DNA of 64,000 bases. Source: Agathobaculum massiliense (lineage in GTDB: Bacteria > Bacillota > Clostridia > Oscillospirales > Butyricicoccaceae). The notes beneath the pieces were generated by a model. The model saw only the letters and a list, made by a program, of their open reading frames with translations, searched no databases and was not told the DNA's origin. Below, piece by piece: positions 41,677-50,095 of the stretch (its first letter is position 1; the number at the start of each line of letters is the position of its first letter). Location of the stretch: contig NZ_OMPN01000001.1 in assembly GCF_900291975.1 (NCBI RefSeq), positions 496,001 to 560,000 of the forward strand, written 5' to 3'. The position numbers and the translations under genes were made by a program.

Positions 41677-42570
41677 TTATTCCACCGTATTGGTGAGCGC
41701 GCCGATGCCCTCGATCTCACAGGTGACGACGTCGCCTTTCTTCAAAAACTGCGGCGGCGTGAAGCCCATACCCACGCCGGCCGGCGTGCCGGTGGCAATG
41801 ATCGTACCCGCGCGCAGCGTGATGCCGCGCGTCAGCTCAGCGATGATCTCCGCGACCGAGTGGATCAGATGGTCCGTATTGCTGTTCTGCCGCTTCTCAC
41901 CGTTGACGGTCGAGGAGATCGCCAGCGCGGGCGGGAACGCCACCTCGTCCGCGGTCAGGATGCACGGCCCCATCGGTGTGAAGCCATCCAGCGACTTGCC
42001 GAAATACCACTGGTTATGCGCGGTCTGTAGGTTGCGCGCGGATACGTCGTTCACTACCGTATAGCCGAAGATATACTGTGCGGCCTCCGCCTCGCTAACG
42101 TTTTTGCAGTCCCTGCCGATGATGACGCCCAGCTCGGCCTCATAGTCCAGACTGTCCACCAATCCCTCATAGGAGGGGATTGGGTCGCCGCAGCCGGTCG
42201 CCTCATAAGTGCGCTTGCTGAAATAGACCGCTTTTTTGCGGTTGACCAGAAAAGCATCCTCATGGAACCGCGCCGATTCGACCGCGTGGTCCGCGTAATT
42301 GATGCCTAGGCACAGTACATCCTGCTCCGGATGCGGTATCGGCGCGCGCAGCCGCACGCTGTCCAGCCGCACCGCCGCCCCCTCGGTCGCCTGTTCCGCA
42401 TCCGCCATGCGGGAAAGCTGCGCCGGTGTTACGCGCCGGATCAGGTCGTTCATATCTGCAAACGACAAGCCGAACGCTTCGACCGGCCAAAGCAGCCCCG
42501 GCCAGCCGGTGCAGCCCACGCCGATGCGGTCGACGCCGTCATCGTCTTTTTGATAGGTATACAGCTTCAT
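41677..42570 (-). CDS. Fumarylacetoacetate hydrolase (FAH) family protein
   Basis: A 297-residue enzyme of the FAH superfamily (hydrolases, decarboxylases and dehydratases of 2-keto acids). The catalytic domain begins LCLGINYADHAVES. Metal ligands are expected in LDYEAELGVIIGRDC (Glu-x-Glu), and NDVSARNLQTAHNQWYFGKSLDGFTPMGPCI and IATGTPAGVGMGFTPPQFLKKGD complete the fold. The 70-residue N-terminal part is a typical small FAH N-domain. It is a single gene with its own terminator. Substrate is unknown; a sugar-acid derived keto-acid would fit the neighbourhood. Confidence 0.88.
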   Translation of the reverse strand: MKLYTYQKDDDGVDRIGVGCTGWPGLLWPVEAFGLSFADMNDLIRRVTPAQLSRMADAEQATEGAAVRLDSVRLRAPIPHPEQDVLCLGINYADHAVESARFHEDAFLVNRKKAVYFSKRTYEATGCGDPIPSYEGLVDSLDYEAELGVIIGRDCKNVSEAEAAQYIFGYTVVNDVSARNLQTAHNQWYFGKSLDGFTPMGPCILTADEVAFPPALAISSTVNGEKRQNSNTDHLIHSVAEIIAELTRGITLRAGTIIATGTPAGVGMGFTPPQFLKKGDVVTCEIEGIGALTNTVE

Positions 42571-42641
42571 AGAGATTCACGCTCCCAAATAGTTTTCCTG
42601 TTCCATCATAGCATATCGTCCCCAAAATAAAAAGCACCCAT

Positions 42642-42670
42642 TTGAACTTTTATCCCATTTATGATATTCT
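42642..42670 (+). promoter_or_regulatory. Promoter of the DUF6472-acetyltransferase pair
   Basis: TTGAAC (42642-42647), 17 bases, TATTCT (42665-42670), 27 bases before the start codon. Confidence 0.55.
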
Positions 42671-42697
42671 GTTAACAGAAAAAAGAGGTGATCTGCT

Positions 42698-42871
42698 ATG
42701 ACCGGACGCTGCGACGACTGCGCGTACAACCTGTATGACGATGAACTGGAGGAATATGTCTGTGAAGCGTATCTGGACGAGGATGAATTCTACCATGTCA
42801 TGCGCGAAGGGCGCGCCTGTCCCTATTACCGTTCCGGAGACGACTACGAACTGGTACGCCACCAGAATTAG
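42698..42871 (+). CDS. DUF6472-like small cysteine-rich protein
   Basis: A 57-residue acidic protein with GRCDDCAYNLYDDE at the N-terminus and further cysteines in EEYVCEAYLDEDEF and ACPYYR, a four-Cys pattern likely to bind zinc. It resembles DUF6472 proteins of Clostridia, which have no known function. AGAGGTGAT lies 6 bases before the ATG, and a promoter is present. It is 25 bases upstream of a sugar O-acetyltransferase gene and probably co-transcribed with it. Confidence 0.7.
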   Translation: MTGRCDDCAYNLYDDELEEYVCEAYLDEDEFYHVMREGRACPYYRSGDDYELVRHQN

Positions 42872-42896
42872 CCTATAAAAACAGGAGGAACCCCCT

Positions 42897-43463
42897 ATGA
42901 CTGAGCGGGAAAAAATGATTTCCGGCGCTTTGTATGACCCCAGCGAGGCAGCGCTTCTTGCCGCGCGGAACGCTGCCAAGGAGCAATGCGTCCAGTACAA
43001 TTCCCTGCCGCCCTCTGCGGCCGACCAACGCGACGCGCTGCTGCGTGGTTTGCTCGGCTCCTGCGGCACGCACGTCCTGATCGAGCCATCCTTTTTCTGT
43101 GATTACGGCTTTCATATCCATGTGGGGGAACACTTCTATGCCAACCACAACCTTGTGATCCTGGACGCCGCGCCCGTCGTTTTTGGCGAGCATGTCTTTA
43201 TCGCCCCCAACTGCGGCTTTTATACCGCGGCGCATCCTTTTGATGTTGCCCAGCGCAATGCGGAGCTTGAATATGCCAAGCCCATCCGAGTCGGCAGTAA
43301 CGTCTGGATCGGAGGGAACGTCTGCGTCCTCCCCGGCGTGACGGTCGGCGATAACACGGTGATCGGCGCGGGCAGCGTCGTTAATCGAGATATCCCTGCC
43401 GGTGTGTTGGCCGTTGGCAACCCCTGCCGTCCGGTGCGCAGCCTGCAGGAAAGAGGGGAATGA
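42897..43463 (+). CDS. Sugar O-acetyltransferase (maltose acetyltransferase type)
   Basis: A 188-residue left-handed beta-helix acetyltransferase that uses acetyl-CoA. N-terminal Mac domain: MISGALYDPSEAALLAARNAAK. Hexapeptide repeats follow: FHIHVGEHFYANHNLVILD, VFIAPNCGFYTAAHPFD (catalytic His), VWIGGNVCVLPGVTVGDNTVIGAGSVVNRDIPAG. It acetylates a sugar or related molecule; the true acceptor is unknown. CAGGAGGAA precedes the ATG. A second member lies at 50.1 kb. The terminator stem overlaps its stop codon. Confidence 0.9.
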   Translation: MTEREKMISGALYDPSEAALLAARNAAKEQCVQYNSLPPSAADQRDALLRGLLGSCGTHVLIEPSFFCDYGFHIHVGEHFYANHNLVILDAAPVVFGEHVFIAPNCGFYTAAHPFDVAQRNAELEYAKPIRVGSNVWIGGNVCVLPGVTVGDNTVIGAGSVVNRDIPAGVLAVGNPCRPVRSLQERGE

Positions 43464-43488
43464 AAGCCATCGCTTTCATTCCCCTCTT
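43451..43488. terminator. Bidirectional terminator after the acetyltransferase
   Basis: A 17-bp perfect stem (43451-43467 with 43472-43488, loop CATC) followed by TTTTTATT. It contains the acetyltransferase stop codon and abuts the convergent DUF6530 gene. Confidence 0.85.
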
Positions 43489-43489
43489 T

Positions 43490-43987
43490 TTATTCCCGAC
43501 TGCGCCGCCCATATCCCATTTCCTGCAGCAAATTGCTCAGAAGATGGAGCCGCTCCGCAAGCATTTCATCATCACGCGAAAGGGCTTCTGAGAACAGCCT
43601 GATATCCTCGTCTATCATAGGATTTTCCGTGCAGACCGAAACGGTCATCGCATCGCCCTGCACACCAATCCGATCAATCTGCGGCGCGGCTTCATCATAC
43701 AGCTTGGGAAAGCGGTAGGCATCCGCAAAATAGCCGCGCGCGCGGCAGATCAGGATGGCCAGATCGAGTACGCGGTGCAACGGGAGTTCCTCGGACTGGC
43801 GCGACCATTTTTCCCCTGTATAACGCCAAACCTTGGCCGAAATATCCACACGGCCGCGGTCGTTCCACTGCGCCAGCCCAAGGGACAGCCCTTTTGCGTC
43901 GCTGTGATAGGCCGCACGCCCATCTACATTTTCATAATTCTCCACGGTAACGACCGGCTTATGCTTCAGTGTCGTTGGTATTTTCAT
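43490..43987 (-). CDS. DUF6530 family protein
   Basis: A 165-residue soluble protein. The opening MKIPTTLKHKPVVTVENYENV, the AKVWRYTGEKWSRQSEELPLHRVLDLAILI stretch and the overall length match the DUF6530 family of Clostridia. Function is unknown. AGAGGAT lies before the ATG at 43987, and a perfect consensus promoter (TTGACA-17-TATAAT) precedes it, so expression should be high. It is a single-gene unit. Confidence 0.72.
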   Translation of the reverse strand: MKIPTTLKHKPVVTVENYENVDGRAAYHSDAKGLSLGLAQWNDRGRVDISAKVWRYTGEKWSRQSEELPLHRVLDLAILICRARGYFADAYRFPKLYDEAAPQIDRIGVQGDAMTVSVCTENPMIDEDIRLFSEALSRDDEMLAERLHLLSNLLQEMGYGRRSRE

Positions 43988-44026
43988 ATCGTATCCTCTT
44001 TAGTAAATCAGTAATTTAGTATCTAT

Positions 44027-44055
44027 ATTATAATCCACACGCTCCATCGTGTCAA
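44027..44055 (-). promoter_or_regulatory. Consensus promoter of the DUF6530 gene
   Basis: Minus strand TTGACA (44050-44055), exactly 17 bases, TATAAT (44027-44032). Confidence 0.85.
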
Positions 44056-44066
44056 CCATTTTACAA

Positions 44067-44102
44067 AAGCCCCGTTCCGTGGTATCCCACGGAACGGGGC
44101 TT
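44067..44102 (-). terminator. Terminator of the O-acetylation/lipoprotein operon
   Basis: A 16-bp perfect stem (44067-44082 with 44087-44102), 6 bases after the lipoprotein stop, followed by TTTTG on the minus strand. It lies right beside the next promoter. Confidence 0.8.
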
Positions 44103-44108
44103 GCTCTT

Positions 44109-44684
44109 TTACTGTACCGCCTCGACGGTTTCCGAACCGTTTTCGCGGTAGGTATAGACCGTGAACCCGTCATAGGTCCAAATACCGTCTTCACCCTCAC
44201 CCATGCAGCTCGGCGAATAGGTCTTGGAACTGGGCGAGCCGAGGGCGCTTTCCATTGCGGAAGCGGACGAGCCTACATAGCCCGATGCTTGCGCGGCGGT
44301 CGGTTTGGGGGGTTCGGGCGCCGGTTCCGGCTCGGGTTGCGGCGCAGGGGACGGGGTCGAGGCCGGCGGTGTGGCCGGCGTGCTTCCGCCCGAGCTTCCG
44401 CTGGCCGCCGGCGGATTAGACGTATTGCTTCCGCCGCCAGAGGAAGCGCCACCGGGCGCAGCCGGCTGCTTTTCCGGCACTTCCTCTGTCTGCGGCGCAT
44501 CCGTAGAGGGCTTGTCCTCGTCCTCCTGCTGCTCCGTCTCCGGCTGGGCGTCCGGCTTCATGGTATCCACTGTCTGGTTCTCTTCCTGCTGTTCTGCGCG
44601 GCCGGTATCTTCCGCATTGCCACAGGCTGCCAAGCTGCCGCACAGGGCGAGCGCCAGAAGCATCGCTGTTATTCTCTGTTTCAT
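44109..44684 (-). CDS. Lipoprotein with Pro/Ser/Gly-rich linker
   Basis: A 191-residue lipoprotein: signal peptide ending in SLAACG, then about 110 residues of Glu/Gln/Pro/Ser/Gly low-complexity linker. A small folded C-terminal domain of about 55 residues follows (GYVGSSASAMESALGSP... GEDGIWTYDGFTVYTYRENG). The function is unknown; the C-domain looks like a compact all-beta module. It follows the DHHW-family gene by 28 bases, so it is part of the cell-surface O-acetylation operon. GGATCC-adjacent AGGAT lies before the ATG. Confidence 0.75.
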   Translation of the reverse strand: MKQRITAMLLALALCGSLAACGNAEDTGRAEQQEENQTVDTMKPDAQPETEQQEDEDKPSTDAPQTEEVPEKQPAAPGGASSGGGSNTSNPPAASGSSGGSTPATPPASTPSPAPQPEPEPAPEPPKPTAAQASGYVGSSASAMESALGSPSSKTYSPSCMGEGEDGIWTYDGFTVYTYRENGSETVEAVQ

Positions 44685-44712
44685 GTAAGGATCCTCCTAC
44701 GGTTTCTTTATT

Positions 44713-45792
44713 TCATTCGACGGAATCCGCTGCCTGGTTGTTCCCCAAATCGGGCGGGTATTTGAGCAGGTTGGATAAATTGCGCTCCACAATCTCCACA
44801 ATCACCGTGTCGCCCGCCTGCACTTGCGTCAACGGGTACGGCATCTGCCGCGTGATGACCGCTTCGGAAAAATCCTCGGCCAGGAATGGGTGCAACGCGT
44901 TGCCAAACGAATCGCGGCACAGCAGCAGACGCCCGTTTTGTGCGTTCCCGCTCGTCGTCTGTATCAAAATATCCTCCGCTGTGCGCGGCTCATTGACATA
45001 GGAAAACGTCGTTTGATACTGCTGTTGCTCTTCCAGGGCTGTCCCCTTGGGATACAGCATATCATATAAGTCGCCGCGATGGGTGTTTGCCATGCGGTAC
45101 GCCGCCTGTCCAAAGCAGGTATATGGCAGGCCAAGCGACTGCATCAAAAAATCATGCGCAAGCGCTGCGCCGCGATTGCTCCAGTGGGAATCCGTCCGCA
45201 AATACAGGACCTCCTCCTGTTTTGCAAAAAACGTAAACAAATCGGCGTACTGTACGCCGTATTCTTCCAGAAGCGGCCGGAGCCGCTCATAATTTCCCTG
45301 GGAATCGCTCACCAAATAGCGCGAAGGCATATGCGCAGGATACAGTGAATTCTTATTGGGCGCAATGGTAAACAAAAACCGCGCGCCGCGCGCCTGACAA
45401 AACGCCTGCATCTCCGCAACGGTCCGCGCGATCTGCTCAAGCTCCTGCGCGTTCAGCGTCGCATGGTTCTGGTAATCGTCCAGCGTCTGTGCATAATACA
45501 GCCAGCCGTCGCTGCCATAAATGACATCCTCCGCCGGCGAGCTGGCCAGTAGTTTAGTACGCAGCAACGCGTTCGCGGTCACCAGCTCCTGACGCAGGGC
45601 AAAGTGATCGGCCACATAATCGGTCACGTCGCCCAGAAACTCCGTGTTCCAGCTCCCATCCTCCTGTTTCAGGTGCGGCGCTGGCGCCAGCCTTTCATTC
45701 CCCGCCGCCTGGGTCGGCGGCAAAAACAGCATGCCGGCCGCTGGGAGCAGACAGAGCAGCACGAACGCCGCTGTAAAAATCCGGTATTTCAT
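44713..45792 (-). CDS. DHHW/AlgX-like extracytoplasmic O-acetyltransferase partner
   Basis: A 359-residue protein with an N-terminal membrane anchor (residues about 5-25) and an SGNH-like extracytoplasmic domain related to AlgX/AlgJ. FTIAPNKNSLYPAHMP and the catalytic-type motif LRTDSHWSNRGAAL (Asp-Ser-His-Trp) mark the family, and LLCRDSFGNALHPFL carries the Ser. It should transfer acetyl groups to a surface polymer using acetyl donated by the MBOAT protein encoded 10 bases upstream. Start at 45792 follows AAGGAGG; an extension to 45888 lies within the MBOAT gene. The polymer is not known. Confidence 0.85.
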   Translation of the reverse strand: MKYRIFTAAFVLLCLLPAAGMLFLPPTQAAGNERLAPAPHLKQEDGSWNTEFLGDVTDYVADHFALRQELVTANALLRTKLLASSPAEDVIYGSDGWLYYAQTLDDYQNHATLNAQELEQIARTVAEMQAFCQARGARFLFTIAPNKNSLYPAHMPSRYLVSDSQGNYERLRPLLEEYGVQYADLFTFFAKQEEVLYLRTDSHWSNRGAALAHDFLMQSLGLPYTCFGQAAYRMANTHRGDLYDMLYPKGTALEEQQQYQTTFSYVNEPRTAEDILIQTTSGNAQNGRLLLCRDSFGNALHPFLAEDFSEAVITRQMPYPLTQVQAGDTVIVEIVERNLSNLLKYPPDLGNNQAADSVE

Positions 45793-45802
45793 GCCAGCCT
45801 CC

Positions 45803-47179
45803 TTAAAAACGGAAATAGATGAACGGGTTGAACGTACCCGCCGAAAGGTCAAACATGCACAGCACCAGCAATACAATCGCCCCGACAAAGGCCGGCGCTT
45901 CCCATTTCATTTTGATACATTTTGCTGCTGGGAACGACAGGAACAGCGCCACAACCAAGGTCAACAGAAACGCCGGATCCAATAATGAGCATACAGTCGC
46001 GGTCCCAGTCCAGTTCAGTCCGGCTCCTGTAAACATGGCCGCAAGCATCGCGCCCGCCTGCCCCAATGTATCCGCGCGGAACAGAGTAAAGCCCAGCACC
46101 ACGACCAGCAGGGTATACACTCGCCCGAGGAACCTGCCGCGTAGCCGGCCGACCGGCAGCGCACCGCTGTCCTCCAGCACGGAAAAGCAGCCGTGCCACA
46201 GCCCCCACAATACGAAATTCCAGCTCGCGCCATGCCACAGCCCTGTCGCGAAAAAAACGATGAAACGGTTGGCCCAAGTGCGTCCCCGCCCTTTCCGATT
46301 CCCGCCCAGCGGGATATACAGATAGTCGCGGAACCAGGTGGACAACGAGATGTGCCACCGGCGCCAGAATTCCTTGACCGTGGTAGCGGCATATGGATAC
46401 TGAAAATTTTCCTGAAAGTGAAAGCCGAACATCCGGCCCATGCCAATCGCCATATCGCTGTAGCCGGAAAAATCAAAATAAATCTGCAGCGTATAACAAA
46501 GCGCGCCCATCCAGGCAGCAAGCATGCCGATCTCCCCCGCCGGCAGGGCAAACACCGCGTCCGCCATCCGTCCCATAGTGTTGGCGACCAGCAGCTTTTT
46601 GGCCAGACCGCAAATAAAACGCCGGATGCCGAGCGCGGCCTCTTCCGTCGTTGTGCGGCGCTCGTCGATCTCTTTTTCAATGTCGTGATACTTGACGATC
46701 GGACCGGCGATCAGCTGCGGAAAAAACGAAATATAGAGCAGCACCTTCACAAAGGATCGGGAGACGGCAGTCCGGTCACGATACACATCGATCACATAAG
46801 AAAGCCCCTGGAAGGTAAAAAACGAAATTCCGACCGGCAGCGCAATCCCCGTCAGCGGGAGGGACAGCCCCAGCAGGCGGTTACCGGTCCCTATCAAAAA
46901 GTCCGCGTACTTGAACACCGCCAGCATGCCGATCCCGCCGGCGGCCGCGAGCCACACGCCCAACCGCGGCCGTTTTCCCGCAGCGAGCAGGCCGCAGCCG
47001 TAATTGAGCGCAACCGACAACAGCAACAGCGGCAGATATCTCAGTTGTCCGAACGCATAGAAAATCAGGCTTGAGGCCAGCAGAAGCGCGTTTTTCGCTT
47101 TTGTGCCGCGGAACAGACGGTCAAGCAAAAATACAACGGGCAGAAAGATGAACAAAAAGACCGCCGAGCTAAAAATCAT
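45803..47179 (-). CDS. MBOAT family O-acyltransferase (AlgI-like)
   Basis: A 458-residue membrane enzyme of about ten helices that moves acyl groups across the membrane. Signature regions are MIFSSAVFLFIFLPVVF at the N-terminus, FFPQLIAGPIVKYHDI, FDFSGYSDMAIGMGRMFGF, EFWRRWHISLSTWFRDYLYIPLGG and GLWHGASWNFVLWG, containing the conserved His residues. It heads an operon with the DHHW-type partner and a lipoprotein. Like AlgI-AlgX and PatA/DltB systems, the pair would O-acetylate a cell-surface polymer. Confidence 0.93.
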   Translation of the reverse strand: MIFSSAVFLFIFLPVVFLLDRLFRGTKAKNALLLASSLIFYAFGQLRYLPLLLLSVALNYGCGLLAAGKRPRLGVWLAAAGGIGMLAVFKYADFLIGTGNRLLGLSLPLTGIALPVGISFFTFQGLSYVIDVYRDRTAVSRSFVKVLLYISFFPQLIAGPIVKYHDIEKEIDERRTTTEEAALGIRRFICGLAKKLLVANTMGRMADAVFALPAGEIGMLAAWMGALCYTLQIYFDFSGYSDMAIGMGRMFGFHFQENFQYPYAATTVKEFWRRWHISLSTWFRDYLYIPLGGNRKGRGRTWANRFIVFFATGLWHGASWNFVLWGLWHGCFSVLEDSGALPVGRLRGRFLGRVYTLLVVVLGFTLFRADTLGQAGAMLAAMFTGAGLNWTGTATVCSLLDPAFLLTLVVALFLSFPAAKCIKMKWEAPAFVGAIVLLVLCMFDLSAGTFNPFIYFRF

Positions 47180-47200
47180 GTTGAAAATCCCTTTTTCTCT

Positions 47201-48133
47201 TTATTCTGCCTGCCCCGCACCCGTTTTATCCGTCCGCACATAGTTTGCGATCGCAATGCCTCCGCTGACCAGCGCCAGCGCCGTGAGATTGCGCAGTGTA
47301 AACACATCCTCCGCCAGCACAACCGCCGAAAACAGCGCGCCAAACACCGGAATCAGGAACCCGAACAGACTGACCTTGCCGATGGGGAATTTACCCAGCA
47401 AGGCGGTCCAGATCGTAAACGCGGCTGCGGACAGCACCACCATATATCCCAGCAGCAAAACGCCCGGCAGGCTGACCGTTCCCAGCCGGCCGCCGCCGGC
47501 AGCGCCGATACCGTAAAGCACCAATCCGCCGAGGAACAACTGCCAGCCGGTCAGCAGCATGGGGTCGCGGCCGGGCGTGAAAATGCGGGACACCAGCGCG
47601 CCCGCGCCCGACGAAACCGCGGACAGCAGCACCAGCCCGTCCCCCGACAGGTTAAAGCCGTTCAAGCCTCCCATGCCGAGCACCAGCACCCCCGCCAGAC
47701 CACACAGGCAGCCGATTGACTTCTGCCGGTTCAGCTTATCGTTCCGCAGGAACAGATGCGCGAAAATGAGCGCAAAAAAAGTCTGCGTACCGGATAACAC
47801 CGAACCTTTCAGTCCGGTCGTCATCGACAGGCCGATATAATAGCATATGTATTGGATCATGCTCTGAAACAGGCTGATCCACAGGATCGGCCGCCATTCC
47901 TCCCTGCGCGGGATGATCCTGTGCTTTTTGCACTTTGCAACCAGCAGGACCAGCAGGCCCGCCAGCGCAAACCGCCAGCCGGCAAACACAAGCTGGGAAA
48001 ACGACTGACCGGCCTGGATGCCGAACAATCCATAGCCGGCCTTGATACATGGCGCCGCGCTGCCCCAGAGTGCGGTACACAATACCGCAGGCATGTATAA
48101 TTGACGCACCAGCGAACCTTTTTGTTCCGTCAT
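47201..48133 (-). CDS. EamA (drug/metabolite transporter) family permease
   Basis: A 310-residue ten-helix membrane protein with two EamA repeats. The first starts LYMPAVLCTALWGSAAPCIKAG; the second ends VSLFGFLIPVFGALFSAVVLAEDVFTLRNLTALALVSGGIAI. It probably exports a metabolite or amino acid. AGGAGGAA precedes the ATG at 48133, and a TTGCGG-17-TATACT promoter lies about 30 bases upstream. The gene ends 21 bases before the MBOAT gene, so read-through into that operon is possible. Confidence 0.87.
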   Translation of the reverse strand: MTEQKGSLVRQLYMPAVLCTALWGSAAPCIKAGYGLFGIQAGQSFSQLVFAGWRFALAGLLVLLVAKCKKHRIIPRREEWRPILWISLFQSMIQYICYYIGLSMTTGLKGSVLSGTQTFFALIFAHLFLRNDKLNRQKSIGCLCGLAGVLVLGMGGLNGFNLSGDGLVLLSAVSSGAGALVSRIFTPGRDPMLLTGWQLFLGGLVLYGIGAAGGGRLGTVSLPGVLLLGYMVVLSAAAFTIWTALLGKFPIGKVSLFGFLIPVFGALFSAVVLAEDVFTLRNLTALALVSGGIAIANYVRTDKTGAGQAE

Positions 48134-48164
48134 TTCTGTCTTTCCTCCTCATTGTCGTAAGCAC

Positions 48165-48193
48165 AGTATAGCATTTTTTTCAAGCTCCCGCAA
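48165..48193 (-). promoter_or_regulatory. Promoter of the EamA permease gene
   Basis: Minus strand TTGCGG (48188-48193), 17 bases, TATACT (48165-48170). Confidence 0.65.
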
Positions 48194-48253
48194 GCAAGGG
48201 AGTTTTATGGGACAGCTTTGCTGCTATCCTATACACAAGGAGAGGTGAGTGCT

Positions 48254-48427
48254 ATGATTTATGCCTGTCAAACCAAGTACTGCCACTATCTGTTCTACGG
48301 CAGTCAACGGGAAGCCGCCTGCCCTGACTGCGGCAAAAAGCAAATCCGGCCGGCAACGCGCGGCGAACGCACGGAATTTTTCCGTCTCCGCACAGAGTTT
48401 CTTCCTGTCGGCAAACGCTCCGGATAG
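48254..48427 (+). CDS. Small zinc-ribbon-like protein
   Basis: A 57-residue protein with cysteines in MIYACQTKYC and ACPDCGKKQIRPA, an arrangement suited to a single zinc site, followed by a short basic-acidic tail. I do not know the family. AAGGAGAGGTGAG lies just before the ATG at 48254, and a strong terminator follows the stop, so it is likely a real single gene. Confidence 0.6.
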   Translation: MIYACQTKYCHYLFYGSQREAACPDCGKKQIRPATRGERTEFFRLRTEFLPVGKRSG

Positions 48428-48435
48428 CGGCACAA

Positions 48436-48470
48436 AAAAGGCCTTCCGTCAACCATGCGGAAGGCCTTTT
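48436..48470 (+). terminator. Terminator after the zinc-ribbon gene
   Basis: A 13-bp perfect stem (48436-48448 with 48458-48470) ending in TTTT, 8 bases after the stop codon. Confidence 0.8.
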
Positions 48471-48534
48471 ACCTGCTGTCTTTCCTTTTCATTTCCAAGC
48501 TCCCCGGCAGTCGCGCTGCCATTTTTCATTGCGA

Positions 48535-48636
48535 TTACTTGGCAGTGCGGCGCGCTTGACGGGCAGCCGGCTTCATCCGGTTGGTATCCAGTTCCATCGT
48601 GCGGACTGCTACCAGATTGTTAAAAAAGCATTTCAT
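48535..48636 (-). CDS. Possible 33-residue basic microprotein
   Basis: An ATG at 48634-48636 (minus strand) opens 33 codons beginning MKCFFNNLVAVR and ending in a basic QARRTAK before TAA. GGAGAGGAG lies 11-18 bases upstream, a slightly long but usable distance. The surrounding 48471-48838 stretch has no other gene. A comparative check would be needed to exclude chance. Confidence 0.35.
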   Translation of the reverse strand: MKCFFNNLVAVRTMELDTNRMKPAARQARRTAK

Positions 48637-48838
48637 CCTGCGGATCACTCCTCTCCTGTCAATATCGGCGGCCCTCTTCCGGCCTCCGCTATTATCATAC
48701 AGGGAGTAGCAACAAAAAACAAGCGTCAGTTTTTATGAATATCATACAATATACAAACAATATTTTTGTATGAACTCCACAATCTATATTCACATTTTGC
48801 ACAATGTAAATAATTCTTTATTGTAGAATTTACATAAT
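48637..48838. other. AT-rich gap after the aminotransferase gene
   Basis: About 200 bases with long A/T tracts. An imperfect inverted repeat ATGTAAA...TTTACAT (about 48804-48835) just past the aminotransferase stop may be a weak terminator for that minus-strand gene. I see nothing else. Confidence 0.4.
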
Positions 48839-50029
48839 TCATTTGCACCCATACTCTTCCGCCAGTTTTTTGAACAGCGGAAGCGCGCGGCGGATCGTCT
48901 CGGTCTGCACGCAGTAAGAGATACGCATATGCCCCGGCGCGCCGAAATCCGTCCCCGGCACAACCAGCAAATCATATTTCTTTGCCCACTCACAGAACGC
49001 ACGGTCATCCGGCTCCAGAGTCTGCGGGAACAGGTAAAACGCTCCCTGCGGCTTGACACAGCGGTAGCCCATTTCCGTAAGGCCGTTATAAAGCAGATCG
49101 CGGTTGGTTTGGTAGACCGTAATATCGCTTGTCTGGCCCGCACAGCGCGCCGCTACACGCTGGAACAGACTGGGCGCGCACACATAGCCCAGCGCGCGTC
49201 CCGCGCCGCATACAGCAGCATACAGGTCGGCGCTGTCCGCCGCCTGCGGCGGAACCAGCACATAGCCGATGCGCTCGCCCGGCAGGGAGAGCGACTTGGA
49301 GTAGGAATAGCAGACGATCGTATTCTCATAGTACTGTGGGACGAACGGCGCTTCGATCCCATCGTAAATAATCTCCCGATAGGGCTCATCCGACACCAGA
49401 TAGATCGGATGTCCGTATTGCTCCTCCTTTTCAGCCAGCAGGCCGGCCAGCCGCCGAATGGTCTGCTCGGAATACACCGCGCCTGACGGATTATTGGGCG
49501 AGTTGATCACGATCGCTTTGGTACGCGCATTCAACGCCTGCGCAAGCGCGGCAAAATCGATCTGGAAATCCTGAACAGCCGGCGGGACGACCACACATTT
49601 CGCCCCAGCACCGCTTTCAATAAACATTTTATATTCCGGAAAATACGGCGCCAGCACGATAAACTCATCCCCTGGGCAAGCGATCGCCTGGAACGCGCAT
49701 GACAGCGCCGCCGCCGCCCCCGCAGTCAGATACAGGCAGTCACCCGTATAGTCGGTTCCAAACCGGCGGTTCAAGTCGTCGGCCAACGTCCTGCGCACAT
49801 CCGCCGCGCCCTGCGCGGAGGTATACCCATGCAAGGCGACCGGATCACCCGCCGTCTCTTCCAGAATCGCCCGGCGCACCGCGTCGGGCGCGGGTACATT
49901 TGGGTTGCCAATTGAAAAATCAAATACGTTTTCCCGCCCCACGACTGCGGCGCGGCTGTTTCCATATTCAAAAAGCTCGCGGATGGTCGAACGGTTGTTT
50001 CCCAGCGCGGCCATGCTCTGATTGATCAT
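48839..50029 (-). CDS. PLP-dependent aminotransferase, class I/II
   Basis: A 396-residue fold-type I aminotransferase. FSIGNPNVPAPDAVRRAI opens the substrate region, INSPNNPSGAVYS contains the conserved Asn, VSDEPYREIIYDG the Asp and Tyr that hold PLP, and CYSYSKSLSLPGERIGYV the Schiff-base Lys. MRISYCVQT near the end carries the carboxylate-binding Arg. The likely substrate is an amino acid with pyruvate or 2-oxoglutarate as acceptor. GGGGAGG precedes the ATG. It is the last gene of a run that includes a sugar acetyltransferase and the topoisomerase subunits. Confidence 0.92.
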   Translation of the reverse strand: MINQSMAALGNNRSTIRELFEYGNSRAAVVGRENVFDFSIGNPNVPAPDAVRRAILEETAGDPVALHGYTSAQGAADVRRTLADDLNRRFGTDYTGDCLYLTAGAAAALSCAFQAIACPGDEFIVLAPYFPEYKMFIESGAGAKCVVVPPAVQDFQIDFAALAQALNARTKAIVINSPNNPSGAVYSEQTIRRLAGLLAEKEEQYGHPIYLVSDEPYREIIYDGIEAPFVPQYYENTIVCYSYSKSLSLPGERIGYVLVPPQAADSADLYAAVCGAGRALGYVCAPSLFQRVAARCAGQTSDITVYQTNRDLLYNGLTEMGYRCVKPQGAFYLFPQTLEPDDRAFCEWAKKYDLLVVPGTDFGAPGHMRISYCVQTETIRRALPLFKKLAEEYGCK

Positions 50030-50095
50030 CAGGAAACCTCCCCTTTCTTGTGAAGTTTATTATAGCACAGTGCGAAAGCAAAACGCAAGCGTCGC

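Noticed and set aside
44305-44688. Plus-strand frame opposite the Pro/Ser/Gly-rich lipoprotein
   Set aside because: It is the antisense of a low-complexity linker; the minus strand has the lipobox, ribosome site and operon context.
48504-48530. Hairpin GGCAG-TCGCG-CTGCC followed by ATTTTTC as a terminator
   Set aside because: A strong terminator for the plus-strand gene already lies at 48436-48470, and the 5-bp stem is too short to claim a separate site.
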